DNA from: Cycas panzhihuaensis
Taxonomy: Eukaryota; Cycadophyta
NCBI GenBank assembly: GCA_023213395.1
Contig: CM041465.1
Location: 26,481,741 to 26,545,740, forward strand
Length of the DNA stretch: 64,000 bases
Reading direction: 5' to 3'
Shown: positions 1 to 11,873 of the stretch, one piece after another
Layout: the number at the start of each line of letters is the position of its first letter
Numbering within the stretch: the stretch's first letter is position 1
Program-made: the position numbers and the translations under genes
The notes under the pieces: generated by a model
What the model was told of the DNA's origin: nothing
What the model saw: the letters and a program-made list of their open reading frames with translations, nothing else
Databases searched by the model: none

Positions 1-126
1 TACATAGAAAAACAATAGTTTCAACCACCATTGGTTACATCACAAAATGGTATAATACAAATGACAAAATGATCAGTTCTCTTTTAATTTACAAAGTGCA
101 ATCTAGTAGCGACTGAGGCAACAACT

Positions 127-580
127 ATAATTTGATAATAATCATAGCTCAAGCTATGATCTGATCATAATTATGACTCAATTATGATCGAATTACAATT
201 GCAACTCAACTGTGATATGGTCATAACTGCAACTCTAATTACAATATGATCATAACTATGGATCAACTATGATTTGATTGTAACTATAACTCTAAGTATG
301 ATCTGATCATAACCATAACTCCAAGTGTGATCTGCTCCTTACTGTGGCTCTAAATATGATCTGATTCCAACTATCACTTCAACTATGACTCAGTCACAAC
401 TGTTGCTTAATTACAATTGGGTCACAACTATTGCCCAATTGTAATTGGGTCATAACTACTACTCAACTACCATTGAATTACAATTATAACTATAAGTGCA
501 ATCCAATTACACCTACTTCCTAACTATCAATTGATCGCAATTGTGGCTTCTTATTACAATTTAATTGCAACTTTTATCCA
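127..580. repeat. Degenerate 28-bp tandem array
   Basis: About sixteen head-to-tail units of 28 bp (some 29) can be lined up by eye. The unit is close to CTATGATCTGATCATAAC followed by TATGACTCAA. Units differ at many positions, so the array is old. It contains no unique spacers and no open reading frame. Two other short-period arrays in the window (31 bp and 22 bp) use a similar GTAAC/ATAAC core. The array may continue to the left of the window. Confidence 0.85.
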
Positions 581-1696
581 AAAGCTCTATATGCAATTTC
601 ATCTACATACATATCCTCCATCACAAAACCAACGAGTACCCTCACTCATTTTCATCAAAAAGAAAAATTCCATATAAACTCCTTCCCCCTCAAAAAATTT
701 TATACCAACAAATACTATGCTTCTTCCATTTCCTTATATAATTTATTTATAGCTTGTCAAATAAACATTGGGTCTAGTTGCACATGGCCAACATAACTTG
801 TATGCCTTGAGATCGACAATAATCAACTAAGATAGCAACATCCCATAAGGCATTTAATTGTGGCATAGTAGGCTATTCTCCTCTATGAATGTGTTCGATC
901 TCTTCTATTGCTTCATTATATAACTACTTAGTCCTAGCTAAATCCTAACATGAATTGTGAATTTTACTCTAAAATTTATTAGCATGCTCAACATCATATT
1001 ATATCTTTAAAATCCATGTGCCTAATTTATAAATTACTTCATGTAAACCTTGGGAAATCTATCAATCAAAATAAGATTTGAATAGTTACATCTTATAGGC
1101 AATGGCATCTAGGCTCTTTACCCAAACCATAATGAATTTATTTTTTAATTTCAAGCAAGCTTCTATAGTAGCTAGTTTTTCCTTAAGTCACTAAATTCTT
1201 TGCATGTCTGATGGGGGTCTTCTATTCCTCTACTCTAGCTTGGTCATAAGCTATCTGGTCACTTTTTTCGAGAAGGATATCTTCCATTATGGAATATCTT
1301 GAGAGTGATAACTCATTAGGTATGGAACACCCTAAGTTATGTCCCTTGTGTGAATCCTCTAATGTTATTTCTAGTCATTGCTTATGGATTTGATCATCAT
1401 TTGATTCCTTGAAGCTTACCGTTACCGATGAAATTCATTTGTCACCACCCTTGCCTTGTCTTTTTTCACCATATCACACTTACCTATAATTTCAAGATTA
1501 AAGGATTTGTCATTGGCCAGATTAATCTATCAATGTTACTTGGGGGAAATTTTCTATTATTAGTAATATTTATAGGCCATCATAATTGTCCTTTACTTAT
1601 CACATCACAATCATTGAAAAGATAACCTTTTAGATCATAATCACCTCATCTAAGGTGTGGTAAGAACCTAGTCATATATTCATGTCACAATCTAAA
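581..1696. other. Intergenic AT-rich stretch, no firm gene
   Basis: I see no supported gene. A minus-strand reading across roughly 760-1,250 gives a protein-like stretch with few stops (it contains NEAIEEIEHIHRGE and QLNALWDVAILVDY), which could be a decayed retroelement GAG or host fragment, but I do not recognise the family. The 65-codon plus-strand open frame at 1,428-1,625 has no recognisable motif and is probably chance. Confidence 0.4.
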
Positions 1697-2470
1697 TATG
1701 GTAATGAACTTCTACAAAAATTTAGAATGGGCAATTGTAAACCTTTGCCTATACTAATGGAAATAAGGACCAAGCTAACTTTTGATGAATAAGGCAAGCC
1801 CTTTGGTCATATTTTATACTGGCAATTAGTTGAGAGTTTAATCTACTTCACTCACACTTGACTGGATATCTCTTATGTAATTGGAATCTATTCCAAATAT
1901 ATGTCTTAGCCCAAGGCATCTCATTAGACAGCCACCACTAGAATTCTTAAATACATCTACAGTATACTTTAGTTTGCCCTTGATTACAACCAACTTAATA
2001 ATCCTATTCTAAAAGGACATACAGATGTTGATTAAGCTAGTTGCCAAAACGCATGCCATTCCATTGTAGGGTACTACTTTGACATGAACTTAATTGTAGT
2101 CTCTTAGAATTATAAGAAATAAACAAATATTGTTCTTTCCTTCATAAAAGTCAAATATAAAGTAGTTGTTCATGCCACCACTAAGGTGATTTGACTATGC
2201 AAGATTCTTATGAAACTTAGACTTCAATAGATGCATGCCACCACTCTCTTTTGTGATAATTAGAGTGCTTTAAAAATGACTAGGAATCTTGTCTTCCATG
2301 TGAGAACCAAACATATAGAGGCCTATCATAACTTCATCCATGAGCATGTGCAAAATAGAAAAGTAAACCTTATGTACTGACTGACTAAGGACCAAGTGGT
2401 AGATATCTTCACCAAAGTACTTAGGAGACCAAAGTTTGAAAGGTTCTGGCGCAACCTCAATGTTAAAATA
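1697..2470 (+). pseudogene. Copia H: 3' end of RT and RNase H (remnant)
   Basis: Plus-strand translation shows the end of a Ty1/copia polyprotein. A segment reading QLVESLIYFTHT, then LDISYVIGIYSKYM, is the typical end of the copia RT (compare QLVGSLIYL in other elements here). RNase H follows, ending with the family's KTKHIE-like (here TKHIEAYHNFIHEHV-type) and DQVVDIFTK motifs near 2,390-2,420. Several in-frame stops and at least one frame change show it is dead. GAG, protease, integrase and most of RT are absent upstream, so only the 3' end of an element survives. The downstream polypurine tract and LTR start support the call. Confidence 0.8.
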
Positions 2471-2481
2471 AATAGAGCTAT

Positions 2482-2790
2482 CATTAAGGAAGGGTATTAA
2501 AACATTAGTGATACATCATTTATAAATGTATTTTTATATATCTTGTACCATTGGTATACCATAATATAAATTGAATTCTAATGTAATGTAATATCACATC
2601 TGCCCCCTTGCTGAATAATGAGCTAATAATATTAGCCTATTATATCAGCCAATGAGACTATTTTCTAAGGCATATCATGGTCTATAAATTAGACCTGAAC
2701 ACCATCATTTATACATTATTTTACTTGACACGACAAAGTCCTACTAGAATATGGATTAACCAAGCCAAGCAATTTAGCCATCCTAGTTCT
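2482..2790 (+). repeat. Copia H polypurine tract and probable 3' LTR
   Basis: CATTAAGGAAGGG (2,482-2,494) sits just after the RNase H reading and matches the polypurine tracts of copias C and F. TATTAAAACATTAG at 2,495 matches the expected LTR start TGTTAAAA with one transition. A TATA-like TCTATAAATTAGA lies near 2,680. The right LTR end is not certain because the 5' LTR is missing and cannot be aligned; 2,790 is an estimate. Confidence 0.5.
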
Positions 2791-3640
2791 ATGCAATTAG
2801 TTTGCTTTCATCTATTGTTCTATTTTGTTTATGATTTTGCTTATATGCATACGCATGAGTTTGTAGATCATATTTTGAATTTTTTAATAAAAGGGGAAAT
2901 GTTTTATCATAGCTATCTCTTTTTAGTATTATTAGGTTCATGTCTTAATTTGTTTACTCAAGTCACTTATTAGTTATGGTTTCTACCTATTCAATGGATA
3001 TCACTTGGTTAGCATTTTAGTTGTTGGATCTACTTTGGTTTATTATTTAATTAAAAAGCTTTGGTCAGCATATGGTTAAGAATACATCATTTTGTTTTAA
3101 ATCATGAAAATTAAAGAATATCTAATTGGATAATTGAATGTATATCATTATGATTATCTATATTTGCCAATGATCGATACTGTAATGTGATTTCATGCTC
3201 ATGTCTAATATGGTCTGTAAACTGCTCTAAGACTTACCCTTTTTAACCATTTTTTTTCAATACTATGAAGCATTATAATCAATTTTAGTCTCGTTTCTAC
3301 CACATTTTAACATTTTCTTACCATAATCTAGTCTTTATTAAAGCCATTACTACTTTTATAGGGCTTAGCAAGTGTGTTTTGTTGATTTATACTTTTTTGC
3401 TTTTGTCTTTCCTAGCCTTTCTATTTTGTCATATTTTTAGCAATACTAAAAATATGAAATTACAAATAAAATATGACAACCTTTCACGATCTTTGTTTCA
3501 TTTATAAAATTACATTTTTATTTATTTAACATAATTTTCACTACTATACCTATAAATTAAGAAATAAAATACATATTTCTCACTTATTTTCCTCTAATTT
3601 CTATCCAGATTCGTAATTTAGCACTACCCCACTTGCCCTA
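2791..3640. other. AT-rich stretch without recognisable features
   Basis: I see no coding region, LTR pair or tandem repeat. The only open frame overlapping the start (2,677-2,973, plus) is hydrophobic and AT-driven, overlaps the putative LTR of copia H, and resembles no known family. Confidence 0.4.
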
Positions 3641-4111
3641 ACTAACTCATAATTATCTTACCTTCCTCCATGTAAGATTTGATTAAGGAAAGTTAGTTAA
3701 ACCATGGGTAAAAACTATGATTTTCCCATTCATCCTCCTCCCTCTATTTTTCTATAAATCCTTGTGTTTTTGCAGAGGAAAGAGTAGAGCTTTTGGTGTA
3801 ATAAAGTGCTACCAATTTCTTATCAACATTCCTTGCTAGTGATCTATTACTATTTGAAGTGGATTAGAGCTCACTTTATTGGAAGTTTGTGAAGTTTGTT
3901 AGAAAGATTGGAGGTTTATCCTTGCCTTAATTATTTCTTAGTTCTCATATTCACCCCTCCACCCACCTATTAGTGCCTCTTCTCTTGGTTTCCACCAGTT
4001 TTTAGGCATTATCTTCTCTCCTACAACATTTACTATTGTTAAGTTTATCATCCTCATAATACCTAAAGGTTTTTATGACATGTTAAATGGGAACTTAGTA
4101 TCGATCTAAGG
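3641..4111 (+). promoter_or_regulatory. Candidate 5' LTR promoter and primer site of gypsy J
   Basis: TCTATAAATC at 3,751-3,760 is a good TATA box, preceded by a pyrimidine-rich stretch. TTAGTATCGATCTAAGG at 4,095-4,111 resembles the initiator-Met-tRNA primer site TGGTATC-AGAGC with substitutions. Both lie upstream and on the same strand as gypsy J gag-pol, so this may be its 5' LTR. No second LTR copy is found, so the LTR start is unknown and the assignment is an inference. Confidence 0.3.
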
Positions 4112-5945
4112 TACTTTACACTCATTTGGATCAACTTTGAAGTATCTTTCTCTATAATTCAATATTTATTTTATCAATTAAAATAGTTTATTTGGGTTTA
4201 ATTTTAAAAAAAAAAACATAATTTTTCATTGCTACTTCTCTTATTTTTTAGTCAAGGCTTATTTGCTTCTTATGTTTTATTAAGTGATTTAACATAGAGA
4301 TCAAACTAGTTTTGATTTCCATCTTATTATCACATTATTAAAAGCATTAAATAGGTCATTTTGAGGGATTGAACTAGTCTCAATCCATAATATTGACTAC
4401 CATCAAGTCAAATCCATTTTTACCCCTTTTTCTTATCCCTATTCATAATTTACAAAGAGATTTGTCCTAATAAAGGGCTAAATAGACCAAGCCAATTCTT
4501 TGTGAAGAGATGAATGGAAGAAAAGGGTATATTTCAAATAGTTGAGTGCCCTTACTCTCTTCTATAGAGTTTTGGGTAACTCAGGTCACTCATGTGCTAT
4601 CAAAATTCTCCATATGCACTAGAAATGCTATTAAAACTTTGATATAGTTTCAAGGTTACACTTAAAGTTTTTTTCTTTTAAAAGTGATAATTTTGACATC
4701 AAATACTATTTAATTATTTTGATCAATGGGCTACATTCTAAAGTGATAGTACTCAAAGAGCATGAATCTTTTCCTCCATAGCTCTACTGCAAGGTACTCG
4801 CCTTATCTTCATCTCTTACAACTTTGCTTTTTGTCTTTAAGTTTACATAAATAAAGAAAAGAAAGAAAAGGAAAGGGAATGAGCATTCACTTACATTGCT
4901 TATTGGGTTATTAACTGATCTCTCTTCCTTATTTACTTATAAATAAATAAATAAAAAGATAAAAAATTAATATTTCTGTTTACAATCAAAACCTATAATT
5001 ATATATTTCTAGGATTCACATATTCTTTTATTTTCTAATATGTAGATCATAAAAGATTGAAAATGAAATAGAAGAATAACAACTTAGATAACCATAAGTG
5101 TAATGAAAGAACTTAGAATCGTTCTTTGATTATGTGATTAGTTTCTTTCTTCTACAAACTATTTAAGAAAGATAAACAAAAGAAAGGAAAGGAATTACAT
5201 CCATTTATGCATGATTTGATTGTTATATTGTATGCATGATTATCAATTATTATTTACATTCAATCTTAAGTTGCATTCTAGACCTACATGTAGGAATGGT
5301 TTGTTCTTATTTGGTCCCCTTAGGATAGATTTCATCCCTTTGTTAAAGACTTGCTTGATCACTTAAGACTTAGCATCCTCAGTGTACAAGCTCCACTCTT
5401 AGGGATAAATACTTCTCATCATTAGGAGTCTTTTGATTGACTAAGACTTGATATCCCTAGCATATAAACGACTCCTTCATTGACATTATTTTCTTTCTAG
5501 TTGTGTTCTCAATGCTAAAGGAAGTATCATGCTATTATCATTTAGGTTGAAAGCAACTTCTTATTTCTAACTTTATCCCTAAGTGTGGGAACTCATTAGA
5601 GTTAAACACAAGCATCCTTGGGACATTCATCCGTACAAATTGATCATCACTAAATAAGAGAGTCCCCAATGACTGATACCTAATAGGGTCATTAATCTAG
5701 GGTCTAATCTCTCTTATATCCCCATACTTATCAATCCTCTAGACCTATAGCTAATGCAGTATAGATTACATTTTTTAAGTGGGAATAGAGATCTAGGTTA
5801 GAGTTTTATTGATAGGCCTTTTTAGATAGAAATAGAGGAAACTAATCCAAGTAAATACCTTTTGATGGAGTCTTATAGGTGTTTTCAAAATTCAACAGGT
5901 GAAAAATAGAATTTCTATACTCTAAAAAGTGAAAAAATATCTATT
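4112..5945. other. AT-rich stretch, possible leader of gypsy J
   Basis: No gene or LTR pair is recognisable. If the candidate primer site at 4,095 is right, this is the long untranslated leader of gypsy J. Short A- or T-runs occur (for example near 4,207), but nothing else is structured. Confidence 0.35.
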
Positions 5946-6185
5946 ACTAGGTGTGACCAGATTGCAAGTAAATGTAATCAGGTGTAACTAGATTGTGAGT
6001 AGGCATAACAAAGTATGACAAGATTGTGAGTAGGTGTAACTAAGTGTGAACAAACTATGAGTAAGTACAACCAAGTGAGACCAAATTACAACTAGGTGCA
6101 ACCAAACTACGTCTAGGTGTAACCAGACTATAAATAGGTATGACCAGTTGTGACCAGTAGGTGCAACCAAGTGTAAGTAGACTAC
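5946..6185. repeat. Degenerate 31-bp tandem array
   Basis: About seven consecutive units align at exactly 31 bp. A typical unit begins AGATTGTGAGTAGGTGTAAC and continues TAAGTGTGAAC. Each unit looks like two half-units of about 15 bp, both with a TAAC or GACC core. The array lies about 400 bp upstream of gypsy J gag on the same strand, so it may be part of that element's leader. The two short minus-strand open frames across it are a by-product of the periodicity. Confidence 0.8.
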
Positions 6186-6599
6186 GATCGATGGTAGAAA
6201 AAAAAAGTAATATGATTATCACAAAAATTACCCAGCATAATCGTACACCTGTCAACTACTTAATGAGAGAGAGAAATATTTTTTTAACTAACTTTTCATT
6301 AGTTATAAATAAAGGAAAATTAAGATATAAAAGGGAAAAAATAAAATAGAATAGATAGAATGAAGGGAAGTTGAATGGATAGGGAGGAGGCATGAAGTAG
6401 AATGGCATAACTTAAGGATGGAGTAAAATCCCAAAAGATTAACTCAACTTATGGCATAACTTGTATCCCATTAGGGTGCATTCTCTTCCATACCTAAAGG
6501 CAAGAAGAAAGAAGAAGATGAACCAATAAAAGAGAAAACGAGTGAAGGTACCCAGGAAGGCCTACTTATGACCACTAAGATGAGGAGGAAATAGATGAA

Positions 6600-7480
6600 A
6601 ATCCATCATTAGAGAAGCCCATGATAGCACATCCATTCAAGGATGAGGCAAAGCTAGAATTGCCCACCTACAATGGAACTCTGGATACTAAGAAGCTAGA
6701 TAATTAGCTAGACTAATTAGAGACATATTTCTCAATATATGGATACAAGAACTAGTAGAGGATCACATTTATTAGGCTAAAACTCTATAAACATATATTG
6801 GTCTGGTGGAATGCATATCTAAAATCCCATGATGGGGCTAAGATAACATGGCAGTAATTGAAAGCCCTTATTAAAAAGTAATTCTACTCTATTAGGCATG
6901 AAGAATAATAGCAAATTAAATGTTAATATTATAGACAAGAAATGGGCTTAAATGTCTAAGATTATACAACAGAATTTTAGAAGCAAGTTGTTATGTAGGG
7001 CATTTCATTAAATGGTAAAGATATGTAGTTGAAATATATTGGAGGTCTACACCAATATAGTCAATAGGAACTCCAACTATTCAAAGTGAAAACCCTTAAT
7101 GAGGTCAACAAGAAAATAGTTGTTATTAAGAAGAGGAACAAGAAGATTTATATAGAGAGGAAAAGGTTTGTACCTTAAGGAGATAGTAGAAAACCTCCTT
7201 AAAGAAAGAAGTTTTTAGGAGAACTAGGACAGTAACCAATTGGGGTTTTGGTAAGAAGAAGCAAGCCAATACCACTTAAATCAAAGTCTCTTACACACAT
7301 TACAAGTAGGCAAGATATAGCATAGAAGATTATTAGTTTTTAAATCTAAAGAAGTAAACCAAGAACAAGGGAAAACATAAAGCTAAAGTTAGAGGCAAAG
7401 CTTTACTCAATACCATAGGAGAAGAAGATATTTATGACACTAAAGGAGCCAATGAGAAGTTGATTCTCATGGCTAATGCT
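6600..7480 (+). pseudogene. Gypsy J: decayed GAG
   Basis: Plus-strand reading shows a Retrotrans_gag-type capsid: KLELPTYNGTLDTKKLDN followed by LETYFSIYGY, then HILVWWNAYL near 6,800, matching the family pattern of an acidic start, a central A-x-x-WW and a later F-x-x-F. The C-terminal part is lysine-rich. Stops are frequent, mainly TAG or TAA where Q or W is expected. No clear CCHC zinc knuckle is left. The style is close to plant chromoviruses, but this subfamily call is weak. Confidence 0.75.
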
Positions 7481-7489
7481 GAACCTAAA

Positions 7490-8120
7490 AACAACCATCA
7501 ATAGGTTAAACTAGAGATTAGAGAGGAGTTCTTCATGGTGATAATACAAGTAAAACAAGGAGGAAGCCAAAAGAATTTAATCTCTGAGGTGTTAGTGAAG
7601 AAGTTGGGATTAAATATGTATACATATCCAAAACCATATCCTCTTAGATAACTACAGAAAGATTCAGAACTACAAGTTACTCACCAATGCAAATTCAAGT
7701 TTGCAATTGTAGAAAGGTTCATTGATGATGTTGGATGTGAACTGGTTCCCCTAGGTGTTTTCCAAGTTGTGTTTGGTAGTCTATATCTCTATGATAGAGA
7801 TGGAGTTTATTATAAGTGATTGATATAAATTGAACTTATCAAGGATGGTAAAGCATACTTGATTAATACATCAAAACCTCAATAGAAGATCCCTCTCATA
7901 TCCTCCCAACAAGCAAAGATATTGAGTAATGCTTGTGGAAACTTTGTGCTATTGATGGTGAAGCAAAAGGTGGAAAAAAAAGAGAAAGTAGAGTTCTCAA
8001 CATAGGCACTTGATAGAAAACAAGTGTAGAAGATTAAAGACCTAAGAAATAGGTATAATATCATATTTTAGGATCCAAAAGGGCTACCCCCTAAGAGGGA
8101 AATTGAGTATGAAATTTAGT
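7490..8120 (+). pseudogene. Gypsy J: decayed protease and PR-RT linker
   Basis: The frame after GAG reads as a degenerate retropepsin region: segments such as LVKKLGLNMYTYP, then FAIVERFIDDVGCELVPLGVFQVVFG, resemble gypsy protease C-terminal halves (the 'V.L...D.ILG' part). The catalytic D-[ST]-G is not recognisable, lost at or before 7,590. A linker rich in lysine and glutamate follows, leading into the reverse transcriptase. Several stops interrupt it. Confidence 0.55.
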
Positions 8121-8129
8121 TAGTTGTCA

Positions 8130-8960
8130 ATTCACCTTTGCCCAATCTTAGTCTTTATTAGAACTTTATTCTGGAGAATGAAGATATTAAGAAGCAGATT
8201 CAAGAACTCTTAGAGCAAGGAGATATCAAACCAAGTTGTTCTCCTTACAATTCACATATTATTTTGGTGCTAAAGAAAGATGGAGGTTGGAGAATATCCA
8301 TTGACTATTGGGCATTAGACAAGATTACAATAAAGAATCAACATCCCCTACCATGAATAGATGACTTGTTGGACCAATTATAGTTTGCAAGATATTTCAT
8401 CAAGTTGGACCTAAAATCAAGCTACCATTAGGTTTGAACTTGGGAGAAGGACACTTGGAAGACAGCCCTCAAATTGAAGCAAGGGTTATTCAAATAGATG
8501 GTGATGTAGTTTAGTTTATATAACGCACCCTCCACCTTCATGGGGTTGATGAATGAGGTATTAAGACCTTTCATTGATGATTTTATTATTGTTTATCTAG
8601 ATGATATTCTAATTTTTAATCAAACTTGGGAGAATCACCTCTAACATGTTGAGCAAGTGCTTAAAATGCTTCAATAGTAGTAGCTAAAACTTAACCTAAA
8701 GAAGTGTATGTTTAAGAAGTAATTTCTCATCTTCTTGGGATTTATAGTTGGATGAGGAGAATTGAAAATTGACCCAACAAATATTATAGTCATTCTTAAT
8801 TGGCCCACACCCAAGATAACCATGGAGGTAAGGATATTCATTCATGCTTATTAATATTTAAGAAAGTTTATGTTTAAATTCTCTCAAATTGTAGCACCTC
8901 TATTTTTAAATTCTCTCAAATTGTAGCACCTCTACATGCATTGGTGGAAGGGCATGCAAA
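8130..8960 (+). pseudogene. Gypsy J: reverse transcriptase, truncated
   Basis: Clear Ty3/gypsy RT. In order: IKKQIQELLEQGDIKPSCSP, SHIILVLKKDGGWRISIDYW, the F/L-x-YNAPSTF region, and the catalytic box YLDD at 8,594-8,605 (intact). This is followed by LNLKKCMF and FLGFIV, the thumb motifs. RNase H and integrase do not follow: recognisable sequence ends around 8,960, after a small tandem duplication. Stops at Q/W positions and frame changes make it non-functional. Confidence 0.9.
8873..8936 (+). repeat. 32-bp tandem duplication inside gypsy J
   Basis: AAATTCTCTCAAATTGTAGC plus the next bases is repeated twice with period 32 and essentially no divergence. Because 32 is not a multiple of three it shifts the frame. 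The high identity implies it formed long after the element died. Confidence 0.85.
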
Positions 8961-10904
8961 ATTCTAGATACATCTTAAAGCTTATATAAGGATAAACTAA
9001 CTATCAACAAGAATCAAAGTTTGTATTACATCACCACTCATAATTTCTCGAAAGGTGAATGTATTTTACTCTCTCATAATATGGAAAACTTGGAGCATAA
9101 TTTATATCATTAGGACCCTGGTAAGAACTAAGATGTCTCTTAGTATGTAAGTAAATATTTTGATGATATCAAAATAAGAGCCATGAACAAAATAGTAGAC
9201 AACTTAGATTTTTTTTTAATAAAACCTTTAGAAAGGGAACTTGAATGCAATGATTATTACCAATTAGAAGAGTTTTTAAAGGATTATAATGGATGGTTTG
9301 ATTATTTCAAGAGGAGAGTCAACTTCTTTCATTATGTATATTATGAACTTGAATCTCTATTATATACATTAGCAAATGATTAGGAAATATGTATGCTCAA
9401 TAAGAATTACCTTTGGTGATATTAAACCTAGAAGTTTTGTGTGAATGCTACATTTAAGAGTCAATACAAAAAAGCTTTCGAGAAGCATCAAAATAGAACT
9501 CACAATATTAAAAGTATACAATAGTCTTCAAAAAGTAAATGGAGAAATTTGAATATGAACATATGATAAATAAAGAATGGTCATATTATATGACATATTC
9601 AATATCATTTCAAAAAATATTTTCTTTTAAGAAATTGTTAAAAGTTAGAAAAAATAATTCCTCCTACTCATGTGAAATCATTTCATAATGAATTAGTGTA
9701 AAAGAAGTAAGCAAGTCATGTTGAAGAAGTAAACCATTATAAAATCCAAGATTTAACCTCACAAGATAAATATTATGGCCTAATGTAAGATAAAGTTCTA
9801 GACAATGCATCACAAAAGGAAGATATTCCTACTAGTGATCATTCAAATATATGAGGAATATTATATAATAAATTAATTGAGCATAGAGCAAGAGATAATT
9901 GACCAAAAGTTTGGGAATAGAGTGACCCAACTCCTAATATAAATAATAATAATCATAACACTATAAGTGAAATTTTTAAAGATAATCTTAGTGGAATCAA
10001 TATACTGGATAATAAGAATTAAATGGCTACAACATATATACCAAGAAACTCCCTAATGCTAACGATAATAGTTTTGCCTTCTAATAAATCTAAGAAGATC
10101 CAAAGCATTGATATAGAATCCTATATTTTAAGATAATATTGGTTTATATCAACACCAACATCAACTTTTTAAATGTCTACATTCAATAATCTTATGAATG
10201 ATGGCTATTCAAAGTGTAGCATCAATCAACAATCTGAAATTAAATTTTAGTGGAATATTCCTTGGCAGTAATCTCCAATCCACAAATAAGGCATATGGAA
10301 ATTCAAAATTCTTATAGTTGGGATCTTCTAAAGAATTCTAATTTGTCTATAACATTACCAGCTTATTCAAAATTTCCCTTATATTTATATTTATTATTAT
10401 TTAATGTTCCAATAATTATAACTCCACAATACACACTAGATGATTATGGCAACCTCTCATCAACAAAAGGCAACATTAGGCAATCATTTTTAATATGCTT
10501 TGAGGGCAAAGCATTTTAAGAGAGAGATATTGTTATGAACCTAATTCACAATTAACAATTATTTAACATTTGGAAGGGTATGATTGAAAAGTCATGACTT
10601 CTTAAATAAACATCATCTCATACATTAAAAAATGAGTGTCATTGTATTGTATCATCATTTATTTTATAATCTATTATTTCCTCTCTAACCTTTATATAGT
10701 TTATGTATTTTCTTATGCTCATATGCTCTTTCCTTGGTTTAGGCCTTTATTCTTAAGTTATGATCTTAGGTTCATAATAGACCTACTTTCAAGACTTAAT
10801 CAAGTGATTTCTACTATGAAAAATCTAATTTGTTCAAGAAATTAGTGGAAAATCAATCATTTTAACACAACTTCATGTACATAATCACTTCCAAACACTC
10901 AATA
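8961..10904. other. Unassigned stretch with two short open frames
   Basis: I do not recognise a family here. A plus-strand reading beginning at 9,183 (66 codons, rich in aromatic and acidic residues, starting MNKIVDNLDFFLIKPLEREL) is followed by more protein-like reading with stops up to about 10,200. A second open frame is at 10,250-10,519 (89 codons, with hydrophobic PLYLYLLLFNVPIIIT). AAGAGAGAG near 10,518 resembles a polypurine tract. This should contain the 5' LTR and leader of copia A, but I cannot match them to anything at the other end. Confidence 0.35.
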
Positions 10905-11868
10905 ATGGTGAATAATCCTCATATATTTAGTTTGGTAACTAAGATATTCACTAGTATAGATAATTATCCATTATGGAAACACTAACTGACAAGCTTCCTA
11001 GAGATAAATAATATGCAAAAATGCATTAATGTAGAACCAACTATGCCAACTAATGCTCAAGAAATGAAGATAGATTAAGAGTCACTTTGGTATTTATAAA
11101 GTTTTCCATTGGTGAAAACTTAATAGTTAATCTTGGAAATACAAAACACCAAAATGAGCATAGGATGCAATCATCTCTCTTTATAAGACTAAAAACAATA
11201 TGTGGATCCTATCCTTAAGGAATTAGCAGTACAATATGAAGTTGAGTGGATTGATGATTGATCACCTATAAGAAATCAATATAATTAAATACTAATTGAG
11301 TGCGATGTAGAAGCCACTTGAAGAGTTTGAGCTAGTAACTATAATGATCTAGTCCCTGTAAAATTTCATCACCAACCTAAGCTTAAATAGTAGAATAAGT
11401 TCAATAACCTTTAATGATCTTAAAGGGCAATTAAAGTTGCATGAGAAAAGACTGAAGGATCTTACTGGTAAAAGTTTAGGAGTCATGGATATGAAGAATA
11501 AAGGAAAACCTCCCTTTATGCTAAGGAGAAATATATTAGTTAAACATAATGTTTAACAAGAGGGTCTTAAGGGACAAGCGAAGACAAAGTATTAGCATTG
11601 TAAGAAACTTATATATTTGAGAAAATATTGCAATAGTTTGAAGAATCAGCAACCAAAATAATAACATCAACAACCACATCATAATCAGAAACAACATTGG
11701 CAAAATCCAAAATAGCTAGACAGGGGACATGGTGGTTATAAAAGCAAATTTCTTACCATTCACTCTATTAAAGTTGAAGAGAAGAACAAAATACTTTTCA
11801 TTTCAACATACCTTATTCATGATAATATAAGAAATATTTATATTATATATGTAGGCATAACCAAACAC
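10905..11868 (+). pseudogene. Copia A: GAG and start of protease
   Basis: ATG at 10,905 opens a copia GAG: MVNNPHIFSLVTKIFTSIDN, then YPLWKH and LTSFLEINNM, the standard N-terminus of the UBN2-type capsid. Many stops follow, mostly at expected Q positions. A degenerate zinc knuckle is near 11,590 (HCKKLIYLRKYC, first cysteine codon changed). Further on comes the approach to the protease. The reading is cut by element N at 11,873, right at the HMT of the copia 'HMTG' protease motif, which continues at 17,827. Confidence 0.8.
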
Positions 11869-11873
11869 ATGAC
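11869..11873. repeat. Target site duplication of element N (left)
   Basis: ATGAC directly left of the LTR start TGTTGACTGG; the same five bases follow the right LTR at 17,822-17,826. Five bases is the usual duplication length for LTR retrotransposons. Confidence 0.95.

Noticed and set aside
127-6185. CRISPR-like arrays (28-bp and 31-bp periods)
   Set aside because: The period is the whole repeat; there are no unique spacers, units are degenerate, and the context is plant retrotransposons. They are satellites.
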